The notes beneath the pieces were generated by a model that did no database searches, had not been told where the DNA came from, and saw only the letters and a program-made list of their open reading frames with translations. From NCBI RefSeq assembly GCF_000382425.1, contig NZ_KB908293.1:124001-188000 (forward strand): a stretch of DNA of 64,000 nucleotides, written 5' to 3'. Numbering within the stretch: the first letter of the stretch is position 1; each line of letters starts with the position of its first letter. Positions 19,004 through 29,099 of the stretch are shown here, in pieces. This stretch comes from Empedobacter brevis NBRC 14943 = ATCC 43319 (GTDB lineage Bacteria; Bacteroidota; Bacteroidia; Flavobacteriales; Weeksellaceae). The position numbers and the translations under genes are program-made.

Positions 19004-20209
19004 ATGTTTAAAATTAATAAATCTTTAACTTTATTCATCATTTTTACTTTCGTTTTAACATTAAACGTTAAGGGTCAGGCCAAATACGCAAGTGCTACAG
19101 TGGCTTTTTATAATGTCGAAAATATTTTTGACACCATAAAATCAGTAGGATATATTGATGGAACTTTACCATATAATGATAAAAATTATCATATTCAGAT
19201 TGCAGAATCTGACATTTCTAAGTATCAAACGGAAGAATTTAACCAAAGTTATACTTACGAAAACATAAAAGGAAAGAAAATAATCCGTCCATTAATTCTT
19301 CAAGATGAGTTTTTACCAAATGGAAATAAACGATGGAACACTCAAAAATATTTTCAAAAAATCAATAATATTTCAAAAGTTATTAGCGAGTTAGGGGCTG
19401 ATGTTACAGGTTCTGCTCCTGTTGTTGTTGGAATATGTGAAATTGAAACAAGAGAAATATTAGAAGATTTAGCCAACAGCTCTGCATTAAAGAAATATGG
19501 TTATGACGTTGTTCACTTCAATTCATTTGATGCCAGAGGTGTTGATACTGGTTTATTGTATCAAAAATCTCGTTTTAAAGTAATTGAAGCAAAACCTCAT
19601 CCTATTTTTAATTACGATTCGGAGGGAAAACGCAGATACACACGTGATATTTTACAAGTAACCGGATTATTAGATGGAGAAGAAATTACATTTTTGGTAA
19701 ACCACTGGCCTTCTCGTAGTGGAGGAGAAAAAGCTTCTATGCCAGCTCGTTTAGAAGCTGCCAAAGTAATGAAAGGTATTTTTGATGATTTAAAATCTAA
19801 AAATCCAAATGCTAAAGTAATTGCAATGGGAGATTTTAATGACGATCCTATTTCGCCAAGTATTAAAAATACATTCAATCCGGCCGGAGAAATTTCTAAA
19901 GTAACGGAAGACGGTTACTACAACCCAATGTTACCTTTATACAAAAAAGGAGTTGGAACATTGGCTTACCGTGATGCATGGAATTTATTCGACCAGTTTA
20001 TCTCAACTTCATCATTGGTTACAAAGAATAAAGATTATTCTTCTTATAAAATATTCAAAACAGAAGTGTTTAATAAAGATTACTTAATTGCAACAGAAGG
20101 TGCATACAAAGGCTTCCCTAATCGTATGTGGAGTGGAGATACATATCGTGCAAACGGATACTCTGACCACTTCCCTGTTTATACAATCTTATTAAAACAA
20201 GTCAAATAA
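19004..20209 (+). CDS. Secreted endonuclease/exonuclease/phosphatase (EEP) family protein
   Basis: A 401-residue metal-dependent phosphoesterase with signal peptide (MFKINKSLTLFIIFTFVLTL, ending KGQ). EEP motifs are present in order: AFYNVENIFD (metal-binding Asn), GICEIE (Glu), GLLYQ, VNHWPSRSGG (catalytic His), MGDFNDDP (Asp/Asn) and YSDHFPVY (Asp-His at the end). It would cleave nucleic acid, sugar-phosphate or phospholipid bonds in the periplasm or at the cell surface. It is divergent from the receptor/DUF5689 operon, which suggests a shared substrate. trpA starts one base after its stop. A paralogue without signal peptide lies at 44099. Confidence 0.9.
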   Translation: MFKINKSLTLFIIFTFVLTLNVKGQAKYASATVAFYNVENIFDTIKSVGYIDGTLPYNDKNYHIQIAESDISKYQTEEFNQSYTYENIKGKKIIRPLILQDEFLPNGNKRWNTQKYFQKINNISKVISELGADVTGSAPVVVGICEIETREILEDLANSSALKKYGYDVVHFNSFDARGVDTGLLYQKSRFKVIEAKPHPIFNYDSEGKRRYTRDILQVTGLLDGEEITFLVNHWPSRSGGEKASMPARLEAAKVMKGIFDDLKSKNPNAKVIAMGDFNDDPISPSIKNTFNPAGEISKVTEDGYYNPMLPLYKKGVGTLAYRDAWNLFDQFISTSSLVTKNKDYSSYKIFKTEVFNKDYLIATEGAYKGFPNRMWSGDTYRANGYSDHFPVYTILLKQVK

Positions 20210-20210
20210 C

Positions 20211-20978
20211 ATGAATAAATTAGAGCAATTATTTAGTCAAAAAAATAATCAACTCATTACAATATACACAACTGCCGGATATCCAAATTTATCGGATACT
20301 CCTGTTATTTTAAAAGAATTAGATCAAAACAATGTTGACATCATCGAAGTAGGAATTCCTTACTCTGATCCTTTAGCCGACGGACCTACAATACAAGCTA
20401 CAAGTGAAAAAGCATTAGCAAACGGGATGACATTAGATGTTTTATTTGAACAATTGAATTCAGTAAAAAATGAAATCTCTGCTCCTATTGTTTTGATGGG
20501 CTACTACAATCAAGTCATGACTTTTGGATTAGAAAAATTCTTACAGAATTGTCAAGAAAGCGGTGTTTCTGGATTGATTTTACCAGACATGCCTTATGAA
20601 ATTTATTTAGCCGAACACAAATCATTATTTGAAAAATATGACCAAAAAGTGACATTTTTAATCACTCCTTTAACCACTGAAAAACGTATTAAGGAAATTA
20701 ATGACGCGACTTCAGGTTTTGTTTATATCGTATCAAATTCTGCTACAACAGGTGCAACAACTTCTAATTATAATGAAGATTTTTTATCTGGTATAAAAAG
20801 TTTAGGTTTAACAAAACCTCATCAAATTGGATTTGGGATTTCGACAAAAGAAGACGTAGAGAAGGCATGGAGTTTTGCCAATGGCGCAATTATAGGAAGT
20901 GCTTTTCTAAGAGTTTTAGAAAAGTCTGAAGGTAATCTTTCTTCCGCAATAAAAGAATATATTCAGTCTTTAAACTGA
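20211..20978 (+). CDS. trpA: Tryptophan synthase alpha subunit
   Basis: A 255-residue TIM-barrel enzyme that cleaves indole-3-glycerol phosphate and passes indole to TrpB. The catalytic pair is Glu46 and Asp57 in IIEVGIPYSDPLADGPTIQ, and the phosphate-binding loops are SNSATTGATT and GFGIS/NGAIIGSAF. Length is slightly below the usual 260-270. It starts one base after the stop of the EEP gene and is followed by a terminator. No other trp gene is in the window, so trpA is apparently detached from the trp operon. Confidence 0.93.
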   Translation: MNKLEQLFSQKNNQLITIYTTAGYPNLSDTPVILKELDQNNVDIIEVGIPYSDPLADGPTIQATSEKALANGMTLDVLFEQLNSVKNEISAPIVLMGYYNQVMTFGLEKFLQNCQESGVSGLILPDMPYEIYLAEHKSLFEKYDQKVTFLITPLTTEKRIKEINDATSGFVYIVSNSATTGATTSNYNEDFLSGIKSLGLTKPHQIGFGISTKEDVEKAWSFANGAIIGSAFLRVLEKSEGNLSSAIKEYIQSLN

Positions 20979-20990
20979 TCTTTAAAAATA

Positions 20991-21016
20991 AAAAGCCCTC
21001 AAAAATGAGGGCTTTT
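20991..21016. terminator. Bidirectional terminator between trpA and tyrS
   Basis: Stem AAAAGCCCTCA / TGAGGGCTTTT with a four-base loop and A/T tails on both sides. It lies 12 bases after the trpA stop and 15 bases after the tyrS stop on the other strand. Confidence 0.88.
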
Positions 21017-21031
21017 TTATTCTAATTCTGT

Positions 21032-22327
21032 TTATTCTACAATTAAGATAAAATAGTTCTTTTTTCCTTTTTGTAACAACACATATTTATCAGCGATTAA
21101 ATTTTCTGTTGTTAAAACAAAATCTTCTCCAATTTTTTCTTTGTTCACCGAAATAGCATTCGCTTTAAGTTCACGGCGTGCTTCTGAATTAGATTTCAAG
21201 AAGCCTGTTTTATCTGCCAATACAGCAACAATATCCAAACCGGCTTCTAGATCTGTTTTTGCAACAGCTGCCTGTGGAACCCCTTCAAAAACAGATAAGA
21301 ACGTTTCTCCATCTAATTCTTTTAAATCTTCTGAAGTTGATTTTCCAAATAAAACCTGTGAAGCTTTTTCTGCTTTTCTCAATTCTTCTACACCATGCAC
21401 CAAAATGGTAATTTCAGTCGCTAATTTACGCTGTAATTCACGTAAATGCGGTTCTTGACGGTGACGCTCGATTAAATCGTCAATTGCTTCTTTTTCTAAG
21501 AAGGTATAAATTTTAATGTAACGCTCTGCATCAGCATCAGCTTGATTTAACCAGAATTGATAGAATTTGTAAGGCGATGTTCTTTTCTTGTCTAACCAAA
21601 TATTTTCTCCTCCTTCAGATTTCCCAAATTTAGTTCCGTCTGCTTTCGTTGTTAGCGGGCAAGTGAATGCGAAAGCTTCTCCTTGAACCGTACGACGAAT
21701 TAATTCTGTTCCTGTTGTAATATTTCCCCATTGATCAGAACCTCCCATTTGCAATTTAGCACCTAACTCTTTGTATAAATGCAAATAATCGTATCCTTGA
21801 ATCAATTGATAGGTAAACTCTGTAAAAGACATTCCTACATTTGATTCTGAAGAAAGTCTGGATTTAACAGAATCTTTTGCCATCATATAATTAACTGTAA
21901 TGTGCTTCCCGACATTACGAGCAAAATCGATGAATGAAAAGTTCTTCATCCAATCATAATTATTCACCAATAAAGCTGAATTACCATTATTTGTATCAAA
22001 ATCCAGGAAACGAGACAATTGAGCTTTAATTCCAGCCACATACTTGTTCAATGTTTCTTCATCCAATAAGCTTCTTTCCGCAGCTTTTCCTGTAGGGTCT
22101 CCGATAAAACCTGTTGCTCCGCCAACCAATGCAATTGGGCGATGTCCGTGACGTTGCAAATGAACCAATAAGAATATAGGAACCAAACTTCCTACATGAA
22201 GAGAATCTGCTGTAGGATCAAATCCGACATAACCAGAAGTCATTTCTTTATTTAGTTGTTCTTCTGTCCCTGGCATTATATTGTGAACCAGCCCTCTCCA
22301 AGTCAATTCTTCAATTAATGGATTCAT
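21032..22327 (-). CDS. tyrS: Tyrosyl-tRNA synthetase
   Basis: A 431-residue class I synthetase. The HIGH-type motif is HVGS (residues 44-47), the KMSKS-type motif is KFGKS (233-237), and the tyrosine pocket shows [13 protein letters not shown] and [10 protein letters not shown]. The C-terminal S4-like RNA-binding domain follows ([17 protein letters not shown]). It charges tRNA-Tyr in the cytoplasm. It is monocistronic, bounded by the shared terminator and an upstream -7 box. Confidence 0.97.
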   Translation of the reverse strand: MNPLIEELTWRGLVHNIMPGTEEQLNKEMTSGYVGFDPTADSLHVGSLVPIFLLVHLQRHGHRPIALVGGATGFIGDPTGKAAERSLLDEETLNKYVAGIKAQLSRFLDFDTNNGNSALLVNNYDWMKNFSFIDFARNVGKHITVNYMMAKDSVKSRLSSESNVGMSFTEFTYQLIQGYDYLHLYKELGAKLQMGGSDQWGNITTGTELIRRTVQGEAFAFTCPLTTKADGTKFGKSEGGENIWLDKKRTSPYKFYQFWLNQADADAERYIKIYTFLEKEAIDDLIERHRQEPHLRELQRKLATEITILVHGVEELRKAEKASQVLFGKSTSEDLKELDGETFLSVFEGVPQAAVAKTDLEAGLDIVAVLADKTGFLKSNSEARRELKANAISVNKEKIGEDFVLTTENLIADKYVLLQKGKKNYFILIVE

Positions 22328-22368
22328 AGTCTATTTAATGTATTTTTTTATCTAATTTTTACGAGCTA

Positions 22369-22376
22369 CAAAGTTA
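22369..22376 (-). promoter_or_regulatory. -7 promoter box for tyrS
   Basis: Reverse-strand TAACTTTG matches TAnnTTTG, 42 bases before the tyrS start. The repeat shared with SusCD unit 3 begins within this box. Confidence 0.5.
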
Positions 22377-22460
22377 TACTTTTTCAGTAGATATTAATAG
22401 TGATTTTTGGAGATAAAAAAATCAAGGTTTTCCATACGGAAAACCTTGATTTGAACACAT
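22374..22460. repeat. 3'-flank repeat, copy 1
   Basis: This 87-base stretch is about 92% identical (7 differences) to 27488-27574. Both copies lie just after a susD-like gene and include its terminator hairpin plus about 40 bases beyond it. Here the far end abuts the tyrS promoter. Confidence 0.85.
22415..22450 (-). terminator. Terminator of SusCD operon 2
   Basis: Perfect 13-base stem (ATCAAGGTTTTCC / GGAAAACCTTGAT) around a four-base loop. On the reverse strand it ends in seven T. Confidence 0.9.
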
Positions 22461-22494
22461 AATTACTATGAGGAGAAATTATATTAAAATATTA

Positions 22495-23988
22495 TCACGA
22501 AGGATTTTGAATTATTTCGGGATTAGCATCTATTTCAGCTTGTGGAATTAACCATTCCCATTTAGAGCTAGAAGCTTCAACAGTATACACATTATTAATT
22601 ACTGTTGCATTATGATTAGCCCCTGTGCGGTCAAGTTTTTGATTTAAACGTTTTAAGTCAAAAAACCTAAATCCTTCACCCCATAATTCTAATCGTCTAT
22701 TTAAGAGTATTTGTTCATAATACTCGTTTCCAGCCGTTGTAAAAGAAGAGAATGATAAATCCCTAGCTTTAACCAGAGTTGTTAACACTTCTTTAGATTC
22801 AACTTCTTTTCCCTGTTTATATAATGCCTCTGCCTCAATTAGGTACATTTCAGCCACACGCATAAACGGAACGTCTCCTAAAGATTCTGATTGACTCACA
22901 GCCAAAAACTTTTGAGAAGTGTAAGGATATTTCGAGTAATTATTTGGAAGGGATAATGCTGTATGCTGCCCAGTAGGATCCACAACCTGCACTCTCGCGT
23001 CTGTAGAAGGAAAGGCATTATATAATTTTATATTCATTACTTTAGGAGCTGTTCGAATTTGTGTTGAATTAAAATTTCTTGACATAAATGCATGAAAATT
23101 TCCAAAGAAATCTGACTGATCCGCTTGTATTCTAACACCCCACATCCATTCAACATTTGTATAATCATTAAATCCTGCTCTATAAGATGACTGAGACATT
23201 AGAGGAATACCCATTTTAGCTTCATTAGCAAATTGTGCCGCTTTCGCATAATCTTGCTGAACTAACGCTACACGAGCTTTAAGCCCTTTTACATTTGCTA
23301 ATGAAAAATGCGATCTATTCCCAGCAGCTTTACCTGTCAACAACTCTTGTGCTTTATCCAAATCTTTCCAAATTAAAACATATGCTTCCTCTACTGTAGA
23401 TCGTTTTCTAGGAGCAATATCGGAAGGGTCTTCTCTCAGGACTATACCAAGATTAGAATTATCCCCTCCGGCTATATATCTTTTACCATAAATTTGAACT
23501 AATTGAAAATTTGAAAACGCTCTGTAAGCATAAGCTTCTCCAATTGCCTTATCTTTTAAGTCTATATCTCCTGTCGCTAAAGGTCCGTAAGTAATAATAT
23601 TATTGGCATTCCTAATCATAGCAGACCAATATGTCCATGGATAAGACACCGTCCCTGATGTTACTTGATTTTGAGCAAGCCATCTTAGCTGCGAAACAAA
23701 CCACCCATTACCAGTTGAAGGAAAAACTACATCTTCGCCCATAACATCTGATATAATTAATTGTCCCGTATACCCATTCTGTCCTTGAGAACTATTTTGT
23801 CTTGTATACATATTTCTATGCATTCCGTTAATAGCTGCCATCAAATTATCTGCAGTTGAATATACAGTTGGAGCATCAACAGATGAGGTCGGTTTTGTAT
23901 CTAGGAAGTCATCATTACAAGATGTCAATAATGATGATGTGATTACCAAAGCTGATATTAATAATTTTATATTTTTCATTTTAGTCAT
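22495..23988 (-). CDS. SusD/RagB-family lipoprotein (pair 2)
   Basis: A 497-residue SusD-like surface lipoprotein with lipobox LLTSC followed by NDDFLDTKP, the classical family N-terminus, and the C-terminal RRLELWGEGFRFFDLKR. It is paralogous along its whole length to the SusD of pair 3 (for example both contain NGMHRNMY.RQNSSQGQNGYT). It follows SusC 2 by three bases. A second in-frame ATG at 23979 gives a start that aligns exactly with the pair 3 protein and may be the real one. It presumably binds the ligand for SusC 2; the ligand is unknown. Confidence 0.92.
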   Translation of the reverse strand: MTKMKNIKLLISALVITSSLLTSCNDDFLDTKPTSSVDAPTVYSTADNLMAAINGMHRNMYTRQNSSQGQNGYTGQLIISDVMGEDVVFPSTGNGWFVSQLRWLAQNQVTSGTVSYPWTYWSAMIRNANNIITYGPLATGDIDLKDKAIGEAYAYRAFSNFQLVQIYGKRYIAGGDNSNLGIVLREDPSDIAPRKRSTVEEAYVLIWKDLDKAQELLTGKAAGNRSHFSLANVKGLKARVALVQQDYAKAAQFANEAKMGIPLMSQSSYRAGFNDYTNVEWMWGVRIQADQSDFFGNFHAFMSRNFNSTQIRTAPKVMNIKLYNAFPSTDARVQVVDPTGQHTALSLPNNYSKYPYTSQKFLAVSQSESLGDVPFMRVAEMYLIEAEALYKQGKEVESKEVLTTLVKARDLSFSSFTTAGNEYYEQILLNRRLELWGEGFRFFDLKRLNQKLDRTGANHNATVINNVYTVEASSSKWEWLIPQAEIDANPEIIQNPS

Positions 23989-23991
23989 TTT

Positions 23992-26900
23992 TTAGAATGA
24001 GACATTTAATCCTAAGCTAATTGTTCTAGATGGAGTATATCTGGAAGAAGACGTTCCATTAAAAGATTGAACAGGCTCCAATCCTTCCCTTGCTGTCCAT
24101 GCATATAAATTTTCTCCAGACGCATAAACCCTAAGATTTGTTAACCCTGCTACTTCTATCGTTTTTTTATTAAAATTATAGCCAATTTGCACATTTCTTA
24201 TTGATAAATAATCAGCTTTTGTTAACCAACGAGAATTTAACGAAACCCCTGTCGCATTTACATTTTGCGTACTCATAATAGGCACATCAGTTATATCTCC
24301 CGGATTTTTCCAAGCTTTCAACATATCAGTATGTAACGCCTGTCCTTGTGGGTAGGTTCCCATTAGTGAAGCATAATTACTATCATAAACCTTTCCCCCT
24401 AACTGATATGTTAACATGAATGACGCATCAAAATTTCCTAATTTGAAACTATTTATTATACTACCAAACACATCCGGAATTGATGAACCTGAATAATCCA
24501 TTAGTGCATTATTCTGATTTGTAGTCACTTTTACTCCATTAACAACCCTTGTAGAGGCATCATCTTCTTTATCAGAATCTTGAATAAACAATGCAGCCCC
24601 ATCTCTTGGATCTACTCCATACCATTGACGTAAATAAAATTCATATAAAGAACGTCCCTCTGCTATTCTTTTTGTACCGTTAATAATAGCATCTTCTTTA
24701 CCTTTAGGCATTCTAATCATCTCATTTTTAATTGTAGACGCTAAAACGCTAAGATCCCAAGAGAATTTCTCCCCTCTTACAACCCCTAAATTTAATGTCA
24801 CCTCGATTCCTTGATTTCTCATTTTACCCAAATTCCTATAAATTGAGTTATCAGGTACTCCTGCCGAATTAGGGACTGGCACTGCAAAAATCATATTATC
24901 TACATCCTGTAAATAATATTCTACTGACCCTGATATTCTTCTTTTAAATAATGAAAAATCAACACCAATATCAAGTTGATTCTTTGATTCCCATGTTAAA
25001 TCTGAATTCCCTAATTGACTCAAAAAAACTCCTGACTCTCCTGCATTGTTATAACCTAGAGAATACAAATCAAGATCTACTTGATAACCTGGATTTTCAG
25101 AAATACCACCATCATTTCCAACTTGTCCGTAGGATGCTCTTAACTTTAACTCGTTAACAACTGAAGATCCTTTTAAGAAATCTTCTTTATGAAGATTCCA
25201 ACCAACACCAGCCGACCAAAATATTCCTTTATTATTTTGAGGTGAAAAACGTGATGAAATGTCTTGTCTAATCGACGTTGATAATAAATATTTATTAGAA
25301 AAATCATAGTTTAAACGAGCAAAATATCCCTCTTTTCTAATTACATCATTATACCCTGTAGCAGATGTAGGTGTTAGAAAATTTGACAGTTCATATATTC
25401 CCGAAACTGTTTCTCCAGTTTTTCTAACGCGCAAATAATCAGTTTTATAATCAAACGATTCATGACCTACGATCACATTAAAATTGTGTTGTCCAAAAGT
25501 TTTTTGATAATTTAAGATTTGATTCCAAGTTATACCTTGATATCTATAATTTATTATATCCAATGCTGCTGTTCCGGCAGCATCTCCAATAACCTTATTC
25601 CCATAAAATTTAAAATTATAATTTCTAACATCATATCCTAAATTAGTGGTAAATGTTAACCCCGAAAACAGCTTAAATTCTGCATTAAATCTTGAATTTA
25701 TTGAGTTTGTTGTTTGAAATTGATTATTCAACAACGTCTCTTGTAAAACATTACGCCCACTACTTGCATTTGCTCCACGACCTCTTGAAACATTTCCATC
25801 ATAAACTGGATTACCTTGCTCATCATAAACCCTTTGTCCATTTGCATCATATAAGAATGGTGAATAAATAGGCCCCATAGCCCTTGTAAAGAAGAACGGA
25901 TTTACATAAGAAGATCCTCCACTACTATTCGCTTGATTCGACTTCACCAAACTACCTTGTAAATTTGCTCCTAATTTTAACCAATCAACTACCTGAGTAT
26001 CTACACTTGTTCTTGCTGAATATCTTTCAAAATCAGATTTGATTACATAACCAGTTTCTTTATTATACCCAAAACCAGCAAAATAAGATGTATTATCAGT
26101 AGCCCCTGAATAATCTAAATCATACTTCTGAAAGGTTCCTGTACGAGAAATATAATCTTGCCAATCAAAATCATTGTAAAGCATTGGCAAATTGGTCAAT
26201 CTACCATCAACCACAACCTGATTATCTGCAATATCGTAAATATTATTCTTTAGATTATCTGTAATTAAAGCTGTAGAAGCATAAATATTTGCTTCTTCCA
26301 AAGTAGCTCCTGCAACAGAAGACAAATACCCATTCCTCATAGATTCCCAAGTTGCAACATAGTATTCACCTGCTCCAACCCTATTATATTCAGGTATTCC
26401 TCTAGTTACAACCCCTGTATTTGATGAAAATCTAAAAGAAGGTTTTCCTTTTTTTCCTTTTTTTGTCGTTATCATCACAACTCCATTCGAAGCTGAAGAA
26501 CCATATAAAGACGTTGATGCTGCATCTTTCAATACCGTCAACGATTCTATGTCATTAGGATTTAAATCTTGTAAATTCCCTGTAAAGATTACGCCATCAA
26601 CCACATACAAGGGTGTACTAGAAAGGTTAAAAGAAGATACCCCTCTAATTTGTACATTTAAACCTGATCCAGGCTGTCCAGAACCAGTTGACACTAATAC
26701 CCCCGCAACAGTACCATCTAATGCTTTTTGAACATTTGTTAAAGGTCTATTTTCAATATCTTTTGCTTTAATAGTACCGACAGAACCAACAACAGTTTCC
26801 TTTTTTTGAACACCAAATGCAGTTACAACAGTTTCTTCCAATTCAACCATTTCTGACTTTTTAGGTCTTAGGACACCTAAATCATGACTAACTACAATAA

Positions 26901-27123
26901 ATTCAACTCCGTTAATTTCTAAAACATCTCCTATTTTAGCATCAATATCAAAATTACCGTTTTCATCCGTAAATACTATTTTGTTCGTACCTTTTATCGT
27001 AACCCCAACATCAGCTTCCGGAAAACCATTCTCGTCATTTATTATTCCTTTTGTTTGACCAAGTGCAACTGCACCTAAACCAAGATAAGCTAGTAGGCTT
27101 AAAGATGTTAATTTTTTTTTCAT
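23992..27123 (-). CDS. SusC/RagA-family TonB-linked transporter (pair 2)
   Basis: A 1043-residue outer-membrane transporter: signal peptide (ending VALGQ), carboxypeptidase-like beta domain (about 24-95), LEETVVTAFG segment, plug (about 115-225) with the full IRG...PLYVVDGV...NPNDIESLTVLKDA...NGVVMITTKKG pattern, and a barrel ending LGLNVSF. It is a full-length paralogue of SusC 3. Its upstream region shows no similarity to that of SusC 3, so the two pairs are probably regulated differently. The substrate is unknown. Confidence 0.93.
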   Translation of the reverse strand: MKKKLTSLSLLAYLGLGAVALGQTKGIINDENGFPEADVGVTIKGTNKIVFTDENGNFDIDAKIGDVLEINGVEFIVVSHDLGVLRPKKSEMVELEETVVTAFGVQKKETVVGSVGTIKAKDIENRPLTNVQKALDGTVAGVLVSTGSGQPGSGLNVQIRGVSSFNLSSTPLYVVDGVIFTGNLQDLNPNDIESLTVLKDAASTSLYGSSASNGVVMITTKKGKKGKPSFRFSSNTGVVTRGIPEYNRVGAGEYYVATWESMRNGYLSSVAGATLEEANIYASTALITDNLKNNIYDIADNQVVVDGRLTNLPMLYNDFDWQDYISRTGTFQKYDLDYSGATDNTSYFAGFGYNKETGYVIKSDFERYSARTSVDTQVVDWLKLGANLQGSLVKSNQANSSGGSSYVNPFFFTRAMGPIYSPFLYDANGQRVYDEQGNPVYDGNVSRGRGANASSGRNVLQETLLNNQFQTTNSINSRFNAEFKLFSGLTFTTNLGYDVRNYNFKFYGNKVIGDAAGTAALDIINYRYQGITWNQILNYQKTFGQHNFNVIVGHESFDYKTDYLRVRKTGETVSGIYELSNFLTPTSATGYNDVIRKEGYFARLNYDFSNKYLLSTSIRQDISSRFSPQNNKGIFWSAGVGWNLHKEDFLKGSSVVNELKLRASYGQVGNDGGISENPGYQVDLDLYSLGYNNAGESGVFLSQLGNSDLTWESKNQLDIGVDFSLFKRRISGSVEYYLQDVDNMIFAVPVPNSAGVPDNSIYRNLGKMRNQGIEVTLNLGVVRGEKFSWDLSVLASTIKNEMIRMPKGKEDAIINGTKRIAEGRSLYEFYLRQWYGVDPRDGAALFIQDSDKEDDASTRVVNGVKVTTNQNNALMDYSGSSIPDVFGSIINSFKLGNFDASFMLTYQLGGKVYDSNYASLMGTYPQGQALHTDMLKAWKNPGDITDVPIMSTQNVNATGVSLNSRWLTKADYLSIRNVQIGYNFNKKTIEVAGLTNLRVYASGENLYAWTAREGLEPVQSFNGTSSSRYTPSRTISLGLNVSF

Positions 27124-27487
27124 GTGTTAATTTTTTTCTCACGTGTTATTTTTTTACATAAAACAATGATAACCAAACAGATGAAAATAAATGAAGTTTT
27201 TAACTTTTATTTATGTTTTTTATGACATTTTTAACTTTTTATTTAACATTATTATCATTAATACAACGAAATAAGCATTTATTTACACTTATTATAAATT
27301 TTAAGGTTTTTTATTAATTTTACGCCAAACAAAATAATCCTTTTACACTTTTTTTAAAAATGTGAAAACATATACAAAAAATCTTAAAAAATACAAACGA
27401 AACAACAAGAAACGGATATCATTTGCTTTAAGCCATAAAAGAAGAAAATATAAAAGCGGCATATCTAAAAGACTAAAAACTTTTAGT
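27124..27487. other. Non-coding region upstream of SusC 2
   Basis: About 360 AT-rich bases between the SusC 2 start and the repeat/terminator of operon 3. It must hold the SusC 2 promoter, but no full TTG-N19-TAnnTTTG match was found. No reading frame is supported. Confidence 0.55.
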
Positions 27488-27574
27488 TTATACTTTTTCA
27501 GTAGATAGTAATAGCGATTTATGGATATAAAAAAATCAAGGTTTTCCGTACGGAAAACCTTGATTTGAATATAT
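27488..27574. repeat. 3'-flank repeat, copy 2
   Basis: Second copy of the 87-base element at 22374-22460. The offset between copies is 5114 bases, close to the size of one SusCD unit, which supports a past tandem duplication. Confidence 0.85.
27529..27564 (-). terminator. Terminator of SusCD operon 3
   Basis: Perfect 13-base stem (ATCAAGGTTTTCC / GGAAAACCTTGAT) with loop GTAC, ending in seven T on the reverse strand. Confidence 0.9.
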
Positions 27575-27602
27575 GATTAAATAAAATTTATATTTAAAAA
27601 TA

Positions 27603-29090
27603 TTAAGATGGGTTTTGTTCACACAAAGGATTAGCATTGATCTCATCCTGAGGGATTAACCATTGCCATCTAGAATCAGTTGCTTCAATTACCATCACAT
27701 CGTTTGTTACTGCTGAAACGTGATTAGCACCTCTTCTGTCTAATTTTCTACCTTGACGTTTTAAATCAAAGAAACGGAAACCTTCACCCCATAACTCAGC
27801 ACGACGTTGAACATAGATATCTTCTAAGTAATCAGCTCCTGATTTTGTAAACTGATCGAACTTGCTATCTCTCATTTTAGCTAACTCAGTTAATACGGCT
27901 TTAGACCCTGCTTCATCTCCTAAGAAATATTTTGCTTCTGCTTCGATTAAATACATCTCAGATGCTCTCATAAAAACAATATCTCCACGGCTATCTCCTG
28001 TAGAAACTGCCAAGAATTTTTGAGACGTATACGGAACTTTAGCATAATTAGAAGGTAATCCTAAATCTGTATGTTTTCCTGTTGGATCTACCAATTGCTT
28101 ACGAACGTCTGTATCTGCTAATTTAGCATATAAAGCAGAGTTGAACGCTTTAGGATTTGAACGGATATTAGATGAATTATAGTTACGAGACATATAAGCC
28201 ATAAAGTTTCCGAAATAATCTGTTTGGTCATCTACAATTGTAATACCCCACATCCACTCATCTGTTTTATAATCGTTAAATCCAGATTTGTAAATTCTTT
28301 CATCCATTAATGGGTGACCTTCTTTAGCCAATTGAGCATATTTAGAAGCATTCGCATAATCTTGTTGAACTAATGCTACTCTTGCTTTCAATCCATAAAC
28401 ATTGCTAATAGAAAAATGAGAATTATTGATTACTTTTTTGTTCTTTAATAACTCTTCTGCTTTATCTAAGTTTCTCCATATTTCTTGGTAAACTTCTTCT
28501 ACAGATACTCGGGCTTTTGGAGCAACATCTTCCGGATCATTTCTTAAAATAATCCCTTTACTTGTATTATCTCCACCTTTCACATATCTTTTTCCGTACA
28601 ACTGAACTAATTGGAAATAACTAAATGCTTTGTATGCATACGCTTCCCCAAAAGCTCTTTCTTTTGTTGCATTGTCTCCTGTAGCATTTGCTCCTTTAAC
28701 AATAATTTTGTTCGCATTCTTATTCATTGAATACCAAAAATTCCATGTATAAGAGTTAGAAGAACCATTTGCATTTGCTGTATCCAACCATCTTAACTGA
28801 GCAACAAACCAGTTACCTGTAGTAGCAGGAAATACTAAATCATCTCCCATTACTTCAGAAATAATCATCTGAGCAGTATACCCATTCTGTCCTTGAGAAC
28901 TATTTTGTCTTGAATACATATTTCTATGCATTCCATTAACCGCTGCTAATAATCCGTCAGCAGTTGCAAACACCTGAGATTCCTCTACAGACTCAGACGC
29001 TTTTGTATCTAAGAAATCATCGCTACAAGATGTTGTAAACATTGTAGATGCTACAAGTAATGTCGCGGCTAATATTTTTATTTTTTTCAT
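27603..29090 (-). CDS. SusD/RagB-family lipoprotein (pair 3)
   Basis: A 495-residue SusD-like lipoprotein (lipobox FTTSC, then SDDFLDTKAS). The helical core contains AYAYKAFSYFQLVQLYGKRY and the C-terminus RRAELWGEGFRFFDLKRQGRKLDR. It is a close paralogue of the pair 2 protein, with conserved insert positions and an equivalent C-terminal NPS end. It follows SusC 3 by nine bases. It acts at the cell surface as the lid of the SusC 3 transporter. Confidence 0.93.
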   Translation of the reverse strand: MKKIKILAATLLVASTMFTTSCSDDFLDTKASESVEESQVFATADGLLAAVNGMHRNMYSRQNSSQGQNGYTAQMIISEVMGDDLVFPATTGNWFVAQLRWLDTANANGSSNSYTWNFWYSMNKNANKIIVKGANATGDNATKERAFGEAYAYKAFSYFQLVQLYGKRYVKGGDNTSKGIILRNDPEDVAPKARVSVEEVYQEIWRNLDKAEELLKNKKVINNSHFSISNVYGLKARVALVQQDYANASKYAQLAKEGHPLMDERIYKSGFNDYKTDEWMWGITIVDDQTDYFGNFMAYMSRNYNSSNIRSNPKAFNSALYAKLADTDVRKQLVDPTGKHTDLGLPSNYAKVPYTSQKFLAVSTGDSRGDIVFMRASEMYLIEAEAKYFLGDEAGSKAVLTELAKMRDSKFDQFTKSGADYLEDIYVQRRAELWGEGFRFFDLKRQGRKLDRRGANHVSAVTNDVMVIEATDSRWQWLIPQDEINANPLCEQNPS

Positions 29091-29099
29091 AATTTTTTA

